DNA of 64,000 nt, from assembly GCF_011303555.1 (NCBI RefSeq), contig NZ_CP049868.1, positions 2,790,001 to 2,854,000 of the forward strand. Reading direction: 5' to 3'. The notes beneath the pieces were generated by a model that saw only the letters and a program-made list of their open reading frames with translations, was not told the DNA's origin and ran no database searches. Positions within the stretch are counted from its first letter, which is position 1. Each line of letters begins with the position of its first letter. The stretch is from Pedobacter sp. HDW13. GTDB lineage: Bacteria; Bacteroidota; Bacteroidia; Sphingobacteriales; Sphingobacteriaceae. Below are positions 61,122 through 64,000 of this stretch, in pieces. The translations under genes were made by a program, and so were the position numbers.

Positions 61122-62987
61122 TTATTTAATTACATCAACTTCGACAAAGCTATCGTTAAAAACAGTTTGTGTAGCTTTAATATAGTCGGCTTCGGTGGCT
61201 TTATAAGGATTGTCTACAAATTTTTGAGGATTGCGGGCAAACAACGGAAACGCAGTGCTCTGTACCTGAATCATGATGCGGTGTCCTTTTTTAAAGGTGT
61301 GCAATACATCCTGTAACTGGAAATTCACCTCGGTTTTTTGGTTAGCCACCAATGCCTCGGGTTTTTCGAAACTGTTACGGAAACGTGCCGGCATTACTTC
61401 TGAACGTACCATTTGCCAGTAATTACTCAAAATGATGTTTTTGTTAGGCATGTAGGTGTTGTTAGGTTCATCGGCCGGGTACACATCAATTAACTTCACA
61501 ATAAAATCAGCATCGGTACCTGTTGTGGCAATTTTAAGGTGCGACATAATTTCGCCACCTAAAGTAATATCGTTATCCAAAACATCAGTTTGATAAACCA
61601 AAACATCGGGACGGCGGCCAGCGAAACGCTGATCTTCGCTCATGTAATTGTGTGGGGTAAAACCTAGTGTGGTGGTTAAATCTTCAGTGTATGGAACAGG
61701 CTTTAACGGATCGCTGATGTAATTAACTGAGCCTGTTGTGGCCGGAGCCGTCATACTCAGTTTACCATCGGCACCTAAATACAGTTTTTGTTTGCTTGCT
61801 TTTTCGGTAGGCCATTTGCTAAAGGTTTCCCATTCTTTTTTGCCGGTATCGAACATGTACGCTTCTGGTAAACCAGAGTTTTTATCGCCATTTCCTTTTA
61901 AAAAGTGGTTGAAGAATTTAGCTTCGATGTTTTTTTGATAGAAAGTGGCAATGCTATCGCCAAAATACACATTGCTGTGCATGGTATGGCCGGTTTCGCG
62001 ACTCCATCTTCCGTGGCCAAAAGGTCCCATTACGATGGTGTTGTAAGCATTCGGATTTTTCTTCTCGATGGTTTTGTATATGTTTAACGGACCTGATAAA
62101 TCTTCGGCATCGTACCAGCCGCCTACCACCATTACTGCCGGTTTAATAGTGCTATAGTGCTTTAGCAGACCACGTTTTTGCCAGAAATCATCGTAGTTGG
62201 GGTGGTTTACCGTTTCCTGCCAGAAAAAATTGTTTTTATAATATTTGTCAGCATTGGTTAAAGGCCCCAGATCTAATGCAAATTGATAACCGTCTTTGGT
62301 TTTAGGATTAATCATCTGGTTGTTGTACCAGGCTCTAGAAGTAGTATCGGTTTTCTGTACGCCAAACACAGGGAAGGTAAAAAAGTAACTCTGTAAAAAT
62401 GAGCCATTGTGGTGGAAATCATCAAAAAAGAAATCCGAAATGGGTGCTTGTGGCGAAGAAGCCTTTAAAGCAGGGTGGTTACTTAAAATACCTGCTGCGG
62501 TATAAAAACCGGGGTAAGAAATTCCCCATTGTCCAACCTTACCGTTATTATTGGCTACATTTTTAACCAGCCAATCGATGGTGTCGTAGGTATCAGATCC
62601 TTCATCAACATCTTTTTTGGTTTTTTTATTGTCGATTACAGGTGTCATATTGGTCCAGGTTCCTTCGCTTTTCCAACGGCCGCGAACATCCTGATAAACC
62701 ACAATGTAGCCTTCTTTCATCATCAGCTCTGATGGCCCTAAACGGGCAGGGAATTTATCTTCGCCATAAGGGGCCACGCTGTAGCAGGTACGCTGCATCA
62801 CCATCGGATATTTTTTATCCTTAGCCGCATCTTTAGGCGTGTAAATGGCAGTGAAAAGTTTTGTCCCATCGCGCATGGGGATGTAAACTTCTTTTTTGGT
62901 GTAGTTGGCCTTTGGGTAATTGGTATCTCCCTGTGCAAAGGCAGATGATGCCGAAAGCAGGATGATAAAGAGTTTAAAGTATTTCAT
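61122..62987 (-). CDS. CocE/NonD (S15-like) hydrolase, exported
   Basis: The 621-residue protein has a signal peptide (MKYFKLFIILLSASSAFAQ). The alpha/beta hydrolase starts YIPMRDGTKLFTAIYTPKD; the nucleophile elbow GQWGISYPGFYTAAG gives Ser in GxSYxG, followed by a lid and a jelly-roll domain (YMSEDQRFAGRRPDVLVYQTD, SHLKIATTGTDADFIVKLIDVYP). Such enzymes are acyl-esterases, glutaryl-7-ACA acylases or X-Pro peptidases. A paralog follows in tandem. Confidence 0.9.
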   Translation of the reverse strand: MKYFKLFIILLSASSAFAQGDTNYPKANYTKKEVYIPMRDGTKLFTAIYTPKDAAKDKKYPMVMQRTCYSVAPYGEDKFPARLGPSELMMKEGYIVVYQDVRGRWKSEGTWTNMTPVIDNKKTKKDVDEGSDTYDTIDWLVKNVANNNGKVGQWGISYPGFYTAAGILSNHPALKASSPQAPISDFFFDDFHHNGSFLQSYFFTFPVFGVQKTDTTSRAWYNNQMINPKTKDGYQFALDLGPLTNADKYYKNNFFWQETVNHPNYDDFWQKRGLLKHYSTIKPAVMVVGGWYDAEDLSGPLNIYKTIEKKNPNAYNTIVMGPFGHGRWSRETGHTMHSNVYFGDSIATFYQKNIEAKFFNHFLKGNGDKNSGLPEAYMFDTGKKEWETFSKWPTEKASKQKLYLGADGKLSMTAPATTGSVNYISDPLKPVPYTEDLTTTLGFTPHNYMSEDQRFAGRRPDVLVYQTDVLDNDITLGGEIMSHLKIATTGTDADFIVKLIDVYPADEPNNTYMPNKNIILSNYWQMVRSEVMPARFRNSFEKPEALVANQKTEVNFQLQDVLHTFKKGHRIMIQVQSTAFPLFARNPQKFVDNPYKATEADYIKATQTVFNDSFVEVDVIK

Positions 62988-63104
62988 TTTTTAAGAATAA
63001 GTAAGTTGGTCTGCATTTGGTTGATGGATAAAAGAACCAATGCGGTAGCAATGTTTATTTATTGAGATTAAAGTTAGTATTTAAATTTCTTTATTTGAAT
63101 TCGA

Positions 63105-63165
63105 TCCTTCGACAAGCCTAGGATGATAGTTTGCCCTTCCGGTTCGTGCGTACACGAACCGGGGA
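63105..63165. repeat. REP-like hairpin between the two hydrolase genes
   Basis: CCGGTTCGTG (63139-63148) pairs perfectly with CACGAACCGG (63153-63162) around CGTA. Before it stands CCTTCGACAAGCC-TAGGATGATAG, a sequence style I associate with dispersed Bacteroidota repeats. It can also end transcription of the upstream gene's message. Confidence 0.6.
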
Positions 63166-63171
63166 GCGGAA

Positions 63172-64000
63172 TTATTTCAACACCGAAACTGTAATAAACG
63201 AACTGTTAAAGGTATCGTGGTAAATTTTATGGGTTGCTTTTTGGAAATCGCCGGGCTCTGCCTGATAAATATCCATAAACTTTTGTGGGTTGCGATCAGC
63301 CAATGGGAACCATGAGTTTTGAATCTGGATCATGATTTTGTGCCCTTTTTTAAAGGTATGTGCTACATCAGGCAATGGATAATTTACTTCGGTAATAGCA
63401 CCAGGTACAAAAGGCTCGGGTTTTTCAAAGCTGTTGCGGTATTTGCCACGCATAATTTCGCCGCGTACAAGCATTTCGTAACCGCCCATAATCAGGTTTT
63501 TAGGGTTAGGCACCGGGTTTGGTGCATCTTCCGGGTAAACATCAATCAGTTTAACCACATAATCGGCATCTGTTCCGGTTGTAGAAACTACCAGGTTAGC
63601 CAATACAGGACCGGTTAAAGTAATATCTTCTGTCAAAACATCGGTTTGGTAAGTTTTTACGTCGGGCCGGCGGGCTGCAAAGCGCTGGTCATCGATCATG
63701 TACTCGCGGGTACGTTTGGCCTGAACGCCATCCTGATAAGGTACCGGATTATTCGGATCGCTTACATATTCATCCCAGCTATCGGTACGGCCCACTTTTT
63801 CGAAAGCCAGTTTTCCGTTAGGGTGTAAATACAGGTTTTTCGTTTCTACATCCTGTGGTGGCCAGTTACTGAATTTTTTCCATTCGTTGCTTCCGGTTAC
63901 AAAAATATTGGCTTCGGCAGGGTTAAAATCACCTTCGCCTTTTAAATAATGTTTAAAGAAAGGTAATTCGTATTGTTGCTGATAATCGATACTGGTGGTT
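63172..64000 (-). CDS. CocE/NonD hydrolase, second paralog (cut by right window edge)
   Basis: The frame is open to the window end, so only the last 275 or so residues are visible; the GTG at 63795 is internal. The visible part is the jelly-roll C-terminus: YMIDDQRFAARRPDVKTYQTD, VVSTTGTDADYVVKLIDVYPED and KKGHKIMIQIQNSWFPLADRNPQKF. It is about as similar to its downstream neighbour as recent paralogs are. The catalytic part is beyond the edge. Confidence 0.9.
   Translation of the reverse strand, partial: TTSIDYQQQYELPFFKHYLKGEGDFNPAEANIFVTGSNEWKKFSNWPPQDVETKNLYLHPNGKLAFEKVGRTDSWDEYVSDPNNPVPYQDGVQAKRTREYMIDDQRFAARRPDVKTYQTDVLTEDITLTGPVLANLVVSTTGTDADYVVKLIDVYPEDAPNPVPNPKNLIMGGYEMLVRGEIMRGKYRNSFEKPEPFVPGAITEVNYPLPDVAHTFKKGHKIMIQIQNSWFPLADRNPQKFMDIYQAEPGDFQKATHKIYHDTFNSSFITVSVLK

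Noticed and set aside
1..64000. CRISPR arrays, prophage, insertion sequences, biosynthetic cluster, defence island
   Set aside because: I looked for regular spaced repeats, integrases, transposases, large synthases and known defence genes and saw none.

Overview
The window looks like a piece of chromosome from a Bacteroidota bacterium of the family Sphingobacteriaceae (Pedobacter-like). The evidence is: start-proximal boxes of the Bacteroidota promoter type TAnnTTTG; almost no Shine-Dalgarno sequences; many lipoproteins and beta-barrels with MKK...A-Q signal peptides; a long SecA with a SEC-C tail; GldB and PorT-family proteins; and family-typical genes (DUF4251, DUF2490, DUF2807, SIMPL, FabV, M12A astacin-like lipoprotein). 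It is mostly ordinary core and secretome DNA. I see no prophage, insertion sequence, CRISPR array, rRNA or tRNA.

Layout. 1-5.4 kb: end of a tricorn-like protease, a methyltransferase, a broken rhomboid protease, and a convergent alpha-L-fucosidase. 5.5-16.7 kb: a ceramidase-like (CREST) membrane protein, ThuA, a low-molecular-weight phosphatase, S1/P1 nuclease with two small envelope genes, fumC, rsgA, a DUF2027/Smr protein, a pirin-like gene pair and an intradiol dioxygenase. 16.8-28 kb: secA, a PEGA lipoprotein, a SPOR protein overlapping a frameshifted M20 amidohydrolase, a serine hydrolase, an SGNH hydrolase and dnaG. 28-36 kb: a decayed yraN, glutaminyl cyclase, small secreted proteins, rnhB, a GT4 glycosyltransferase, gcvT and comB. 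35-48.4 kb: two barrels, an astacin-like protease, patatin, gldB / PorT-like / nadE, a six-repeat lipoprotein, OsmC, an lnt-dinB-lspA operon, rsmI and serS. 48.5-64 kb: SIMPL, a cold-shock protein, a broken GNAT, fabV, barrels, an XRE regulator, a DUF4261-DUF2185-DinB-archaemetzincin cluster, a GIN-domain protein, an M1 peptidase and two tandem CocE/NonD hydrolases (the second runs off the right edge).

How the genes fit together. Many products act at the envelope: export (SecA), lipoprotein maturation (LspA, Lnt), gliding/type IX-associated proteins (GldB, PorT-like) and a large set of secreted hydrolases (fucosidase, nuclease, M1, M12A, S15-like, SGNH, serine hydrolases). Core information genes (dnaG, rnhB, rsgA, rsmI, serS) are interspersed among them.

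Two themes deserve attention. First, five genes are split by what looks in each case like loss of one base, at least three of them in short homopolymers: rhomboid, M20 amidohydrolase, yraN, GNAT and archaemetzincin. yraN also has two in-frame stop codons. This is either recent gene decay or a systematic sequencing artefact. Second, many intergenic gaps hold palindromic elements made of near-repeats of a short word and its complement, with a different word in different gaps, as well as REP-like palindromes beginning GTCATTC. One such element carries the probable dnaG promoter.
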